The position numbers and the translations under genes were made by a program. DNA of 64,000 nt, taken from positions 1-64,000 of the forward strand of contig JBEKLP010000004.1 of NCBI GenBank assembly GCA_050010135.1, in the 5' to 3' direction. The stretch is from FEN-1073 sp050010135. Its GTDB lineage: Bacteria; Chloroflexota; Anaerolineae; Anaerolineales; RBG-16-64-43. Shown here in pieces: positions 8,367 through 16,560 of this stretch (positions are counted from its first letter, which is position 1; every line of letters begins with the position of its first letter). The notes beneath the pieces were generated by a model. The model was not told where the DNA came from. It did not search any database and saw nothing but the letters and a program-made list of their open reading frames with translations.

Positions 8367-9616
8367 ACCGGGATCCGGTTTCAATTTCAATCCACGGATT
8401 GGGGAAACGGTACCGGATCGGATCCTACGTGGGCACTGGCAATACGCTGCGCGGGTGGTTGAGCGAACTCTTCAGCCGCCAGCCGAGCCCGCAATCGACC
8501 GCCGAAAAGGAACCGAAATATCTCTGGGCTTTGCGGGATCTGACATTCGATATTCCCGTGGGGGCGGTGGTCGGCATCATCGGACGAAACGGGGTGGGGA
8601 AAAGCACGCTGCTGAAAATTCTATCCCGCATCACCGATCCGACGGAGGGAAGTGCCGAATTGTACGGTAAAACCTCGTCGCTCCTGGAAGTAGGGACGGG
8701 GTTTCACGGGGAGCTAACCGGACGAGAGAACATCTATCTCAGCGGAGCAATCTGCGGAATGACGCGCGCCGAAGTGGATCGGCATTTCGACAAGATCGTC
8801 GCCTTTTCCGAATTGGAGAGATTTCTCGATACACCGGTCAAGCGCTATTCCAGCGGGATGTACGTACGCTTGGGATTCGCCGTGGCGGCCCACCTCGATC
8901 CGGATATCCTGCTGGTGGATGAAGTGCTGGCAGTGGGAGATCTTTCGTTTCAGCGCCGGTGCCTCAATCGGATGAGCGATGTGGCCCAGGCCGGACGGAC
9001 GGTTCTGTTTGTCAGCCACCAGATGGCCGCTATCCGCCGTCTGTGCAACCGGACGATCTGGCTCGAAGCCGGAAAGGTCCGGGATTTCGGCCCCACCGGC
9101 GAGGTTGTCGCGAGATATGAAACCGAATCGCTCGGCGCGGCGGAGTCCGGAGCGCCGGATTCGCACAAGGCGTCCGCGTACCGCGCCCGATTTTTATCCT
9201 GGGCACTGGCAGGAGCCTCGGTGGAAAGCGCGCATACGATATCCGCTTTGGAAGGCGTGGAATTTCAACTGGCGCTCGACGTGCGCGAGCCGATCCGAGC
9301 CGGGTACGGCGGATTCGAGATTTTCGATTGGGAGGGAAAATTGATCTGGTCGGGCGCTTCCCACGATCAGGGACGCGGGGATCTTCCGCTGAGCTCGGGG
9401 AAATACACGCTCTCCTACCGCCTGCCGCTGCTTCCACTCAAACCCGGAGCCTACCGGTTGCACGCCTCTTTCTACGACCGGGAAGGATCTAGGCTGTTGG
9501 ACGATTGGTGGGCGATGCCGGAACTTGTGCTGGCAATGCCGCCAAGCTCGCAAGCTCAGGACGAATGGCAAGGCGTACTCAACCTACCGTGCGAATTTTC
9601 CATCCGCAAGGACTGA
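8363..9616 (+). CDS. ABC polysaccharide exporter, ATP-binding subunit with cargo-binding domain (Wzt-like)
   Basis: 417 residues. ATPase domain: Walker A GRNGVGKST (74-82), signature loop YSSGM (162-166) in place of the classic LSGGQ, which is normal for Wzt/TagH, and Walker B ILLVDE (182-187) followed by the family's VLAVGD. An extra segment before Walker A (about 25-55) is typical of polysaccharide exporters. From about residue 245 there is a C-terminal beta-rich domain of the Wzt C-terminal type, which in known systems recognises the capped end of the glycan before export. That suggests export depends on a terminal modification, for which the nearby methyltransferases are candidates. It overlaps the permease by ATGA. 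Confidence 0.93.
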   Translation: MNRDPVSISIHGLGKRYRIGSYVGTGNTLRGWLSELFSRQPSPQSTAEKEPKYLWALRDLTFDIPVGAVVGIIGRNGVGKSTLLKILSRITDPTEGSAELYGKTSSLLEVGTGFHGELTGRENIYLSGAICGMTRAEVDRHFDKIVAFSELERFLDTPVKRYSSGMYVRLGFAVAAHLDPDILLVDEVLAVGDLSFQRRCLNRMSDVAQAGRTVLFVSHQMAAIRRLCNRTIWLEAGKVRDFGPTGEVVARYETESLGAAESGAPDSHKASAYRARFLSWALAGASVESAHTISALEGVEFQLALDVREPIRAGYGGFEIFDWEGKLIWSGASHDQGRGDLPLSSGKYTLSYRLPLLPLKPGAYRLHASFYDREGSRLLDDWWAMPELVLAMPPSSQAQDEWQGVLNLPCEFSIRKD

Positions 9617-10689
9617 GCTCGCGCTACCGTCACTGGTCGGGCCGGATTTCCTCCGCGGCTCGTACGGCGCGGATGGGTTTACGCCCGCGTGCCGTGATAC
9701 TGCTTTACCACCGGATCGCGTCCCCCGCGATCGATCCGCTTCTGCTCTCTGTTGCGCCCGGGCATTTTGCGGACCATATGGCGATTCTGCGACGGGATTA
9801 TCACCCGATCACCCTCGCGGAATTGGCGGAAGCGTGCGCGGAAAATCGCATATCCGACCGCTCGGTGGCGATCACCTTTGACGACGGATATGCGGACAAC
9901 CTGCGTGCGGCTGCGCCGATCCTGGAGCGTGAGGGGCAAAAGGCGACGGTTTTCGTCACCGGAGCCTGCCTGGATGGGACGCCGCTTTTCTACGACGAAT
10001 TGGAACGTATTCTGCTATGGACGCCCCAACTTCCAGCCCGGATTCGGATCCGTGTGAACGGGCACGCGCGGGTTTGGGAAATGGGGGAATGGGCTCGGCG
10101 GCCAAAAAAACCGGACGGCGATTTTCTCCATTGGAATATGGAGTGGTTTTCCGATCCGACTCCGCGCCACCGTTGTTACCGGGAATTGTTCGATATCCTC
10201 CGCGCCGCTCCGGTGCGAGTTCGCACACAAACCATGGCTTCACTTCGAAAGGCGGCGGGTATCGAACGTCGTCGTCCGCCCCACCGCCTGCTGATGACGC
10301 AAGCCGAATTGCGGAAGGCGGCCCGGGGAAATGCGCTGGAAATCGGCGCGCACACGCGCAACCACCCGGCGCTCAACCGGTTAACGACGAAGGAACAACG
10401 CGACGAGATCGCCTCCGGAAAGCGGCTGCTGGAACAGGCGATCGGGCGGGAGGTGCGCGCTTTTGCCTACCCGTACGGCAGCCCATGGGACGTGGCACCC
10501 GAAACCGTCCAGCTGGCGCGCGAAGCGGGCTTTGCCGTTGCTTGCGGGGACTACCCTGGACCGGTGGATTCGGAAAGCGACTTGTTCTGGCTTCCACGCT
10601 GCCTGGTCCGGAATTGGAGCGGGGAGGAATTCGAACGACGGATGCGGGAATTTTTCCGGCCGCGGGCGGAAATCCCGCCTCGGGGATAG
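9565..10689 (+). CDS. Polysaccharide deacetylase (NodB-homology, CE4)
   Basis: Predicted to remove N- or O-acetyl groups from a glycan. NodB motifs: AVILLYHRI at the domain start, ITFDDGYADN (the two Asp include the catalytic base and a metal ligand), GAHTRNHPALN (metal-binding His pair) and FAYPYG. About 374 residues from ATG 9565, which has AGGA just upstream but overlaps the ATPase gene by 52 bases. GTG 9589 and ATG 9673 are possible; the last starts immediately before the domain. A related gene at 44520 shares the block PRAV(I/V)L(L/M)YHRIA and the overall layout. No signal peptide is evident, so it may act on the cytoplasmic lipid-linked glycan. Confidence 0.85.
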   Translation: MARRTQPTVRIFHPQGLSSRYRHWSGRISSAARTARMGLRPRAVILLYHRIASPAIDPLLLSVAPGHFADHMAILRRDYHPITLAELAEACAENRISDRSVAITFDDGYADNLRAAAPILEREGQKATVFVTGACLDGTPLFYDELERILLWTPQLPARIRIRVNGHARVWEMGEWARRPKKPDGDFLHWNMEWFSDPTPRHRCYRELFDILRAAPVRVRTQTMASLRKAAGIERRRPPHRLLMTQAELRKAARGNALEIGAHTRNHPALNRLTTKEQRDEIASGKRLLEQAIGREVRAFAYPYGSPWDVAPETVQLAREAGFAVACGDYPGPVDSESDLFWLPRCLVRNWSGEEFERRMREFFRPRAEIPPRG

Positions 10690-10693
10690 GGAT

Positions 10694-12517
10694 ATGCAGA
10701 GGATAAACGGACTCTGGAATCGAATCCGCCGCGATCCATACGCAACGGCGGCAATATTCCTCGCGGGGGCGGTTTTCATTGCGATCGCGGTGTACGCCTT
10801 CGGATCAGATATCCGCGAGTTGGCGGCAAATCGGCTGCAGGACGATTCCTATTATTACCTCCAACCCGCCTGGAATTTCTCCCGCAGCGGGATTTTCACC
10901 TTTGACGGCGAGCATCCGACCTATGGATTTCAACCCCTATGGATGATCATACTGGCGGTGCTCGCTCGCGTGTCGCCCGACAAACTTTTCTTTCTGCGGG
11001 CGAGCGTCGCGCTGGGGGGATTGTTCTTCTGTCTGACATCCATTGCACTCTATCGCCTGACCCGCGGCTGGTTGACCGGGTGGAGGGCGCTCATCGCTCC
11101 GGTCCTGTGGACGGCGAATTATTCGCTCCTGGCGATTTACATCACCGGAAAGGAAAACGCGCTCTTTGCGTTCCTGCTGGTCCTTTCCTGCGTGCTCATC
11201 CGGCGGAGGATGAGCGCACCCGCGCAGGGGGCGTGGATGGAAGGCGCGGTTCTGGGATTGATGGTGCTCAGCCGCGTCAACGCGATTGTTCCCGCCCTGC
11301 TTCTGGTGGCGGTTCTCTTTTTTGGGGGCGCAGGCTCATGGGCCGAGCGCGCACGGAGGGCGGGGATTGCCGCGGCCGGCATGCTCGTTGTCCTGGCCGT
11401 TTGGTGTTTGTATGCCCAGATCGCCTTCGGCGCGATCTTCCCCAACAGCGGAACCGCCAAATTGTTCGGATCCTGGGCGGCGCTGGCGGTGTCGATCGAA
11501 CACTACGCACCATGGGTGCCAGCGAAGTGGATCGAACGTCTGGTGCCGGGATCGGAACGCGTGCTGCTTTCGCGTCCGGATCTGCTGATTCTTCCTTCGC
11601 GGGGCGTCGGAATCTCTTACTTGTTCGGGCTGTTGCCTGATCTTGCCTACGGCGCCTGGGCGGGAATATTCTCGTTTCTCGGTGCCCTTTCCTTCCGGCT
11701 GAAAGTCCTGATTCTGGCGGCCGTCGGAATCGGCTCGGGCATATGGGTTTTGATAAAATTGCGGGGCGAGACCGCGGAGCCGGAAGCCGCAACCCGGCGC
11801 GGGAGCGCGGCAGTCTTGGGCGTGATCCTGATTTCTGCGGCGGTGAATTCGTTGGGAAACTGGCTGCTGCTGCCGGGATACTTGCTATGGGGTGTTTGGT
11901 ACACCGTGGCGGAAACCCTGGCGATGGTCCTGGCGATCACATGCATCCTGGGTGCGGGGCTGGAATGGCTGGCGGCAATCAAAAACCGGATGGGCGGGAT
12001 ATTAAATAGAACGGCCCTTCTGGCAATGTCGATCCTGGCGACGGTTGGGCTTGTGTTGGTCTGGGTCCATTGGTTGCCGCATGATTATGTCGTCGCGCCC
12101 GACGGCACCCAACAGGAAACCTACGACGCGGCCGCTTGGATGAACAACAACCTGCCGCAGGGCGCGCGGGTCGGTTCCTTCAGCGCCGGGTTGCTCGGTT
12201 ATTTCGGACAAACCTACACGGTGATCAACTTGGACGGACTGGCCAACTCGCCGCAATTTGTGCACTCGGAATTGATCGGGCATTTGCTATACGTAGACGG
12301 CCTTGCGGCGTCAGACCCCCTGAGGGAATATCTACGGCGGGAAAATATTTCCTATTTGGCCAACGTCGATCGTCTGGCGCGGATCCAACGCGGAGAATAC
12401 CTCGGCCTGGTGGATCCCGGCATGGCGGCGTTGCTCTATGAAGGTAATTACGCGATCTTCTGGGGACCGGGCGAACCGGAACAACGGATAATTGTCGTGG
12501 GGATCGGGGTGCCGTGA
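10694..12517 (+). CDS. GT-C family membrane glycosyltransferase
   Basis: About 607 residues with a first membrane helix at about 18-38 and roughly eleven more. The first exposed loop carries LQDDSYYYLQPAWN followed by TFDGEHPTYGFQPLWM. This DD(S/A)YYY...TFDG.....GFQPLW pattern is characteristic of a GT-C family related to protein O-mannosyltransferase folds; the DD pair is the likely catalytic site. A soluble C-terminal region (from about 450) contains repeated aromatic and glycine turns. The ATG at 10694 has GGGATAGGGAT upstream. It ends in a 4-base overlap with the methyltransferase, so the two are translationally coupled. Confidence 0.8.
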   Translation: MQRINGLWNRIRRDPYATAAIFLAGAVFIAIAVYAFGSDIRELAANRLQDDSYYYLQPAWNFSRSGIFTFDGEHPTYGFQPLWMIILAVLARVSPDKLFFLRASVALGGLFFCLTSIALYRLTRGWLTGWRALIAPVLWTANYSLLAIYITGKENALFAFLLVLSCVLIRRRMSAPAQGAWMEGAVLGLMVLSRVNAIVPALLLVAVLFFGGAGSWAERARRAGIAAAGMLVVLAVWCLYAQIAFGAIFPNSGTAKLFGSWAALAVSIEHYAPWVPAKWIERLVPGSERVLLSRPDLLILPSRGVGISYLFGLLPDLAYGAWAGIFSFLGALSFRLKVLILAAVGIGSGIWVLIKLRGETAEPEAATRRGSAAVLGVILISAAVNSLGNWLLLPGYLLWGVWYTVAETLAMVLAITCILGAGLEWLAAIKNRMGGILNRTALLAMSILATVGLVLVWVHWLPHDYVVAPDGTQQETYDAAAWMNNNLPQGARVGSFSAGLLGYFGQTYTVINLDGLANSPQFVHSELIGHLLYVDGLAASDPLREYLRRENISYLANVDRLARIQRGEYLGLVDPGMAALLYEGNYAIFWGPGEPEQRIIVVGIGVP

Positions 12518-13362
12518 AACAGGAAGAAATCTTCCGTGAGAAAAACGTCGCCCAGGTGCGGGATTATTGGAACGCCCGTCCCTGCAACATCCGCCATTCC
12601 CCCCAGCCGGTCGGATCGCGCGAATATTTCGACGAGGTCGAGGCGCGTAAATACCTGGTCGAGCCGCATATTCCCGCTTTCGCCGAGTTTCAGCGCTGGG
12701 CGGGAAAGCGCGTGCTGGAAATCGGCTGCGGGATCGGAACCGACACGCTGAATTTCGCGCGTGCCGGCGCCCGGGTGACGGCCGTCGATATTTCGGAGAA
12801 GTCCCTTGACCTGGCTCGGCGCCGGGCGAATGTGTTCGAGCTTTCCGACCGGATCGACTTCCGTATCGCCGACGCCGAAGTGCTCTCGGAGGCCATTCCG
12901 CCTGAGCCGTATGATCTGGTGTATTCCTTCGGCGCAATCCATCACACCCCGAACCCGGGGCGCGTGGTGGAACAGGTGCGAAGGCATTTCGTCCACACCG
13001 GAAGCGAATTTAAAGTAATGGTGTATCACCGCAGGTCCTGGAAAGTGTTTTGGATCCTGCTGGCCGAGGGGAAAGGCGCCTTCTGGAAGCTCGACGAGCT
13101 GGTGGCGCGCAATTCGGAGGCGCAAACAGGATGCCCGGTGACCTATACCTACACGCCCGCGAGCGCGCGCAGCTTGCTGCGCGGTTTCCGGGTAGAGTCG
13201 TTGTTCGTCGACCATATTTTTCCGTACCGGATCCGCGACTACGTACAATACCGTTGCGTGAAAAACTGGTATTTCCGGATCCTGCCCCCGGCCGTATTCC
13301 GCGCGATGGAGCGGCGCTGGGGATGGCATCTGTGCGTGACGGCACGCCCCGAGCCGGAATGA
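12514..13362 (+). CDS. Class I SAM-dependent methyltransferase
   Basis: 282 residues starting at a GTG that overlaps the previous stop. Motif I, VLEIGCGIGTD (67-77), binds S-adenosylmethionine. The acidic residue ending the second strand is in VTAVDISEKSLDLARR (about 88-103), and the post-motif region reads YDLVYSFGAIHHTPNP, typical of Methyltransf_11/25 proteins in O-antigen and capsule loci. The methyl acceptor is unknown; given the cargo-binding Wzt, a glycan-capping methyltransferase is plausible but not shown. It overlaps the next gene by ATGA. Confidence 0.87.
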   Translation: MKQEEIFREKNVAQVRDYWNARPCNIRHSPQPVGSREYFDEVEARKYLVEPHIPAFAEFQRWAGKRVLEIGCGIGTDTLNFARAGARVTAVDISEKSLDLARRRANVFELSDRIDFRIADAEVLSEAIPPEPYDLVYSFGAIHHTPNPGRVVEQVRRHFVHTGSEFKVMVYHRRSWKVFWILLAEGKGAFWKLDELVARNSEAQTGCPVTYTYTPASARSLLRGFRVESLFVDHIFPYRIRDYVQYRCVKNWYFRILPPAVFRAMERRWGWHLCVTARPEPE

Positions 13363-14273
13363 TCACCCTGTTTGCGATCCCTAAACCGATGGAGGGCGAG
13401 TTTTTACGGATCCAGGAGAATGCGATCCTCTCCTGGCTGCGGCTCGGATTCGGGGCGGAAGTGCTCCTGTTCGGTGACGAGCGCGGGGTGGAGCACTTCG
13501 CACGCCGCCATGGGATAGATCATCACCGCGAGGTCGCCCGGACCGAAGCGGGAACGCCGCGGGTGGACGATCTTTTCCGGCGGGTGGAAACGCTCGCGAC
13601 CCGGCCGCTCATCGCGTACATCAACGCGGATATCATCCTGGGACGGGATTTTCCCGATGCGGTCCGTGCGCTGGAAAACATCCGGCGTCCTTTTCTTGCG
13701 GTCGGCCGGCGATGGGATCTGGATTATCCGGGGACGGTCGATTTTTCCGATCCGGCCTGGGAGGCCGATTTACGTCGGGAAGTGGACGAACGCGGGATTC
13801 TTCATCCGTCTTCCGGGATCGATTATTTCATCTACCGGCGGGGGTTGTGGGGGGAGATTCCGCCCTTCGCCGTCGGCCGCACGATGTGGGACAACTGGCT
13901 GATCTGGCGGGCGCGGAAGCGGGGCGCGATGGTGGTGGACGCTACCGCCAGCATTTGGGCGGTCCATCAGAATCATGGGTACAATCATCACCCGCAGGGA
14001 TCGGACGGAGTATGGAAGGGGCCGGAGGCTGAACGGAACGAACGGCTGGCTGGAGGGCTGGGGCGGTTTTTTACGATCGATGACGCCACCCACCGGTTGG
14101 CAGACGACAAGGTGGACCGCTTCCGCGACGCCTTTCACCGGCGGCGCTGGTGGTACACGCTGCCAGCGATCTGGGCTCCGGCGGCTTGGGCGGCGGCGCT
14201 TGGAGCCGGGCTTTCCTGGGCGATAACCGGGATCCGAAAGCGTATCGCCCGGATGCGGGGAAGAATTTCCTAA
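13359..14273 (+). CDS. Putative GT-A-like glycosyltransferase, paralogue of the gene at 15649
   Basis: 304 residues beginning MITLFAIPKP. It shares its whole architecture with the product of 15649-16527: MITLF..(P/A)KP, a strand ending in AEVLL.G(D/E)E, the acidic motif INADIIL (about residue 88; compare MYANADILF), VGRRWD.D, F.VGR..WDNWL and the signature AVHQNHGYNHHPQG. The NAD(I) motif sits where GT-A enzymes hold their DxD metal site, so a nucleotide-sugar transferase is the best guess. I do not recognise a named family. A hydrophobic segment near the C-terminus (about 270-290) may anchor it to the membrane. The start overlaps the upstream stop (ATGA). Confidence 0.65.
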   Translation: MITLFAIPKPMEGEFLRIQENAILSWLRLGFGAEVLLFGDERGVEHFARRHGIDHHREVARTEAGTPRVDDLFRRVETLATRPLIAYINADIILGRDFPDAVRALENIRRPFLAVGRRWDLDYPGTVDFSDPAWEADLRREVDERGILHPSSGIDYFIYRRGLWGEIPPFAVGRTMWDNWLIWRARKRGAMVVDATASIWAVHQNHGYNHHPQGSDGVWKGPEAERNERLAGGLGRFFTIDDATHRLADDKVDRFRDAFHRRRWWYTLPAIWAPAAWAAALGAGLSWAITGIRKRIARMRGRIS

Positions 14274-14286
14274 TCGAGGAGCTCGC

Positions 14287-15627
14287 ATGAAGGACGTCAA
14301 AAATATTCCAGGCTCCGTGGCCGTGATCGGCCTGGGCAAATTGGGTTCGCCGATGGCGGCCTCGATCTCGGCCCGCGGGACCGCCGTAATCGGCGCGGAC
14401 CTGGATGTGGGCAAGGTCGAAGCCATCAACCGCGGCGAACCCCCGGTGAACGAGACCAATCTGGCGGATTACATCCGCCGCGGCCGGGCGCGGCTGCGCG
14501 CCACCACCGATATCGAAGCGGCGGTATCCGACGCCGAAATCATCTTCATCATCGTCCCCACCCCGAGCGAACCGCACGGCGGATTTTCCCTGCGGCACGT
14601 GCTCTCGGCCTGCGAGGCGATCGGCCGCGGGCTGAAAAAAAAGAAGGGGTTCCCGGTGGCGGTGATCACCTCCACGGTGATGCCCGGTTCGACCGGCGGG
14701 CCAATCCGGGAATCCCTGGAAAAACATTCCGGGAAGAAGGCCGGCAGGGATTTCGGACTATGCTACAGCCCAGAATTCATCGCCCTGGGCAGCGTCATCC
14801 ACGATTTCCTCAACCCCGACTTCATCCTAGTGGGAGAATCGGATCCCCGTTCGGGGGAAATCCTCGACGCGTTCTATCAGGCTGTTTGTCAAAATCACCC
14901 GCACGTCGCGCGGATGAACTACGTCAACGCCGAACTTTCCAAACTGGCAGTCAATACCTACGTCACCACCAAGATCACCTACGCCAACATGCTGGCGCAC
15001 ATCTGCGAGCGGCTTCCGGGAGCCGACGTGGATGTGGTGACGGAGGCCATCGGCCACGACACCCGGATCGGCGCAAAATATCTCAAAGGCGCGCTGGGAT
15101 ACGGCGGCCCGTGCTTCCCGCGCGATAACCTGGCGATGGGGCGCCTCGCGCGCGACCTGGGGGCGCAGGCGGCGCTGGCAGAGACGACCGACCGCGAAAA
15201 CCGCTCAGAAGTTCAGCGTCTTGCGGAACTGGTGAAACAACATGCGCGCCCTGGTTCGAAGATCGGCATCCTCGGGCTCTCGTATAAACCTGACACCGAG
15301 GTCATCGAGGAATCCCAGGGAATCCTGCTGGCGAAGAAGCTCATGGACGAGGAATTGGAGTTGTTGGTCTACGATCCGATGGCCTTGGAGGCGGCGCGAA
15401 TGGTTTTGGGAGAAGGTCCTTCGTTTGCGGCCAGCGCCGAGGATTGCGTCCGGCAATCGGACATCGTGGTCATCACCACACCCTGGAAGGAGTTTTCGAG
15501 CATCCCCGAGCGCGCGTACTCCGGGCGTCGAACCAGACAGGTCCTGATCGATGCCTGGCGGATTGCGTCGGCCGAATGGCGTGGCAATACGTTGTATATT
15601 CCCGTCGGTGTGAATATAACTTCCTAG
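14287..15627 (+). CDS. UDP-glucose 6-dehydrogenase / nucleotide-sugar dehydrogenase
   Basis: Oxidises a UDP-sugar at C6 to the uronic acid with two NAD+. 446 residues, normal length. NAD-binding motif GLGKLG (15-20), mid-domain FIIVPTPSEPHGG and the active-site segment GYGGPCFPRDN, with the catalytic Cys at about residue 280. The C-terminal domain contains GLSYKPDTEVIEESQG. The family includes UDP-glucose, UDP-GlcNAc and UDP-ManNAc dehydrogenases and sequence alone does not settle which; the overall pattern is closest to the UDP-glucose/UDP-ManNAc branch. It lies between two paralogous glycosyltransferase-like genes, suggesting they may use its UDP-uronate product. Confidence 0.9.
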   Translation: MKDVKNIPGSVAVIGLGKLGSPMAASISARGTAVIGADLDVGKVEAINRGEPPVNETNLADYIRRGRARLRATTDIEAAVSDAEIIFIIVPTPSEPHGGFSLRHVLSACEAIGRGLKKKKGFPVAVITSTVMPGSTGGPIRESLEKHSGKKAGRDFGLCYSPEFIALGSVIHDFLNPDFILVGESDPRSGEILDAFYQAVCQNHPHVARMNYVNAELSKLAVNTYVTTKITYANMLAHICERLPGADVDVVTEAIGHDTRIGAKYLKGALGYGGPCFPRDNLAMGRLARDLGAQAALAETTDRENRSEVQRLAELVKQHARPGSKIGILGLSYKPDTEVIEESQGILLAKKLMDEELELLVYDPMALEAARMVLGEGPSFAASAEDCVRQSDIVVITTPWKEFSSIPERAYSGRRTRQVLIDAWRIASAEWRGNTLYIPVGVNITS

Positions 15628-15648
15628 CATGGGAAGGACTCGGTAGTC

Positions 15649-16527
15649 ATGATTACCCTGTTTACCACAGCCAAACCATTCGTCGGTCAAACCGCCGTGA
15701 CCCAGTACAACACCCTGGCCTGCTGGCGCACCCTGATGCCCCAAGCCGAAGTGCTTCTGGTGGGCGAGGAAAAAGGTGCCGCCGAGGCGGCGAAGGAGCT
15801 CGGCCTCCGGTTGGTGCCGGACATCGAGCGGAGCGAATTCGGAACGCCCCTTTTGAACTCGGTGTTTTCGAAAGCCGAGGAGCATGCCTCCTTTCCTTTA
15901 CTGATGTATGCCAATGCCGATATCCTCTTTACCCGCCATTTGCCGCAAGCGGTGAAAGCCCTTTCCGGCTGGCGTAAACCGTTCCTGCTCGTCGGACGGC
16001 GGTGGGATACCGACCTCAGCGAGCGGATAGATTTTTCAAAACCGGATTGGGAGCAATGGCTAATCGAAAAGGCGAAAACCAACGGCAAACCGGGAATCAA
16101 ATCGGCACTGGATTATTTTATGTTTCCCAAAGGCGCATGGGGGGAAAGGGGAGGGTATGCGGAGATCCCACCCTTGGCCATCGGCCGCTTTGCGTGGGAC
16201 AACTGGCTTGTATTCTGGGCACTCGCTCGGAAGATGGACGTGATCAACGGTTCGGATTTTATCCTCGCGGTGCATCAGAACCACGATTACAGCCATCATC
16301 CGCAGGGACAGTACGGCGTGATGCAGGGCGAGGAGGCGCGGCGTAATTTCGCCCTCGCCAGCTACGCACGGTATCTCTACAATACGCTGGACGCCACCCA
16401 CCGCATTCGTCCGGACGGAAAGATCGTACGCACCTTCTCTTCCGATATTCTAAAGCGCCGATTGCGCACGGCTCCCGACTTGCTTCGGGTGTGGATCCTG
16501 GGGAGAAAACGCTGGAAACCGTCGTAA
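15649..16527 (+). CDS. Putative GT-A-like glycosyltransferase, paralogue of the gene at 13359
   Basis: 292 residues. It has the same block order as the protein at 13359: MITLFTTAKP at the start, PQAEVLLVGEE, a central MYANADILFTRH (acidic NAD motif near residue 87), FLLVGRRWDTD, a variable loop, AIGRFAWDNWLVFW and AVHQNHDYSHHPQG. Unlike the paralogue it lacks the C-terminal hydrophobic segment. The conserved HQNH..HHPQG element is probably part of the active site. Function is inferred from fold-like features and context only. The ATG at 15649 is 21 bases after the dehydrogenase stop, so the three genes probably form one unit. Confidence 0.65.
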   Translation: MITLFTTAKPFVGQTAVTQYNTLACWRTLMPQAEVLLVGEEKGAAEAAKELGLRLVPDIERSEFGTPLLNSVFSKAEEHASFPLLMYANADILFTRHLPQAVKALSGWRKPFLLVGRRWDTDLSERIDFSKPDWEQWLIEKAKTNGKPGIKSALDYFMFPKGAWGERGGYAEIPPLAIGRFAWDNWLVFWALARKMDVINGSDFILAVHQNHDYSHHPQGQYGVMQGEEARRNFALASYARYLYNTLDATHRIRPDGKIVRTFSSDILKRRLRTAPDLLRVWILGRKRWKPS

Positions 16528-16560
16528 GGATCGGCTTGACCGGCGGAGGATGAAAGCGCC

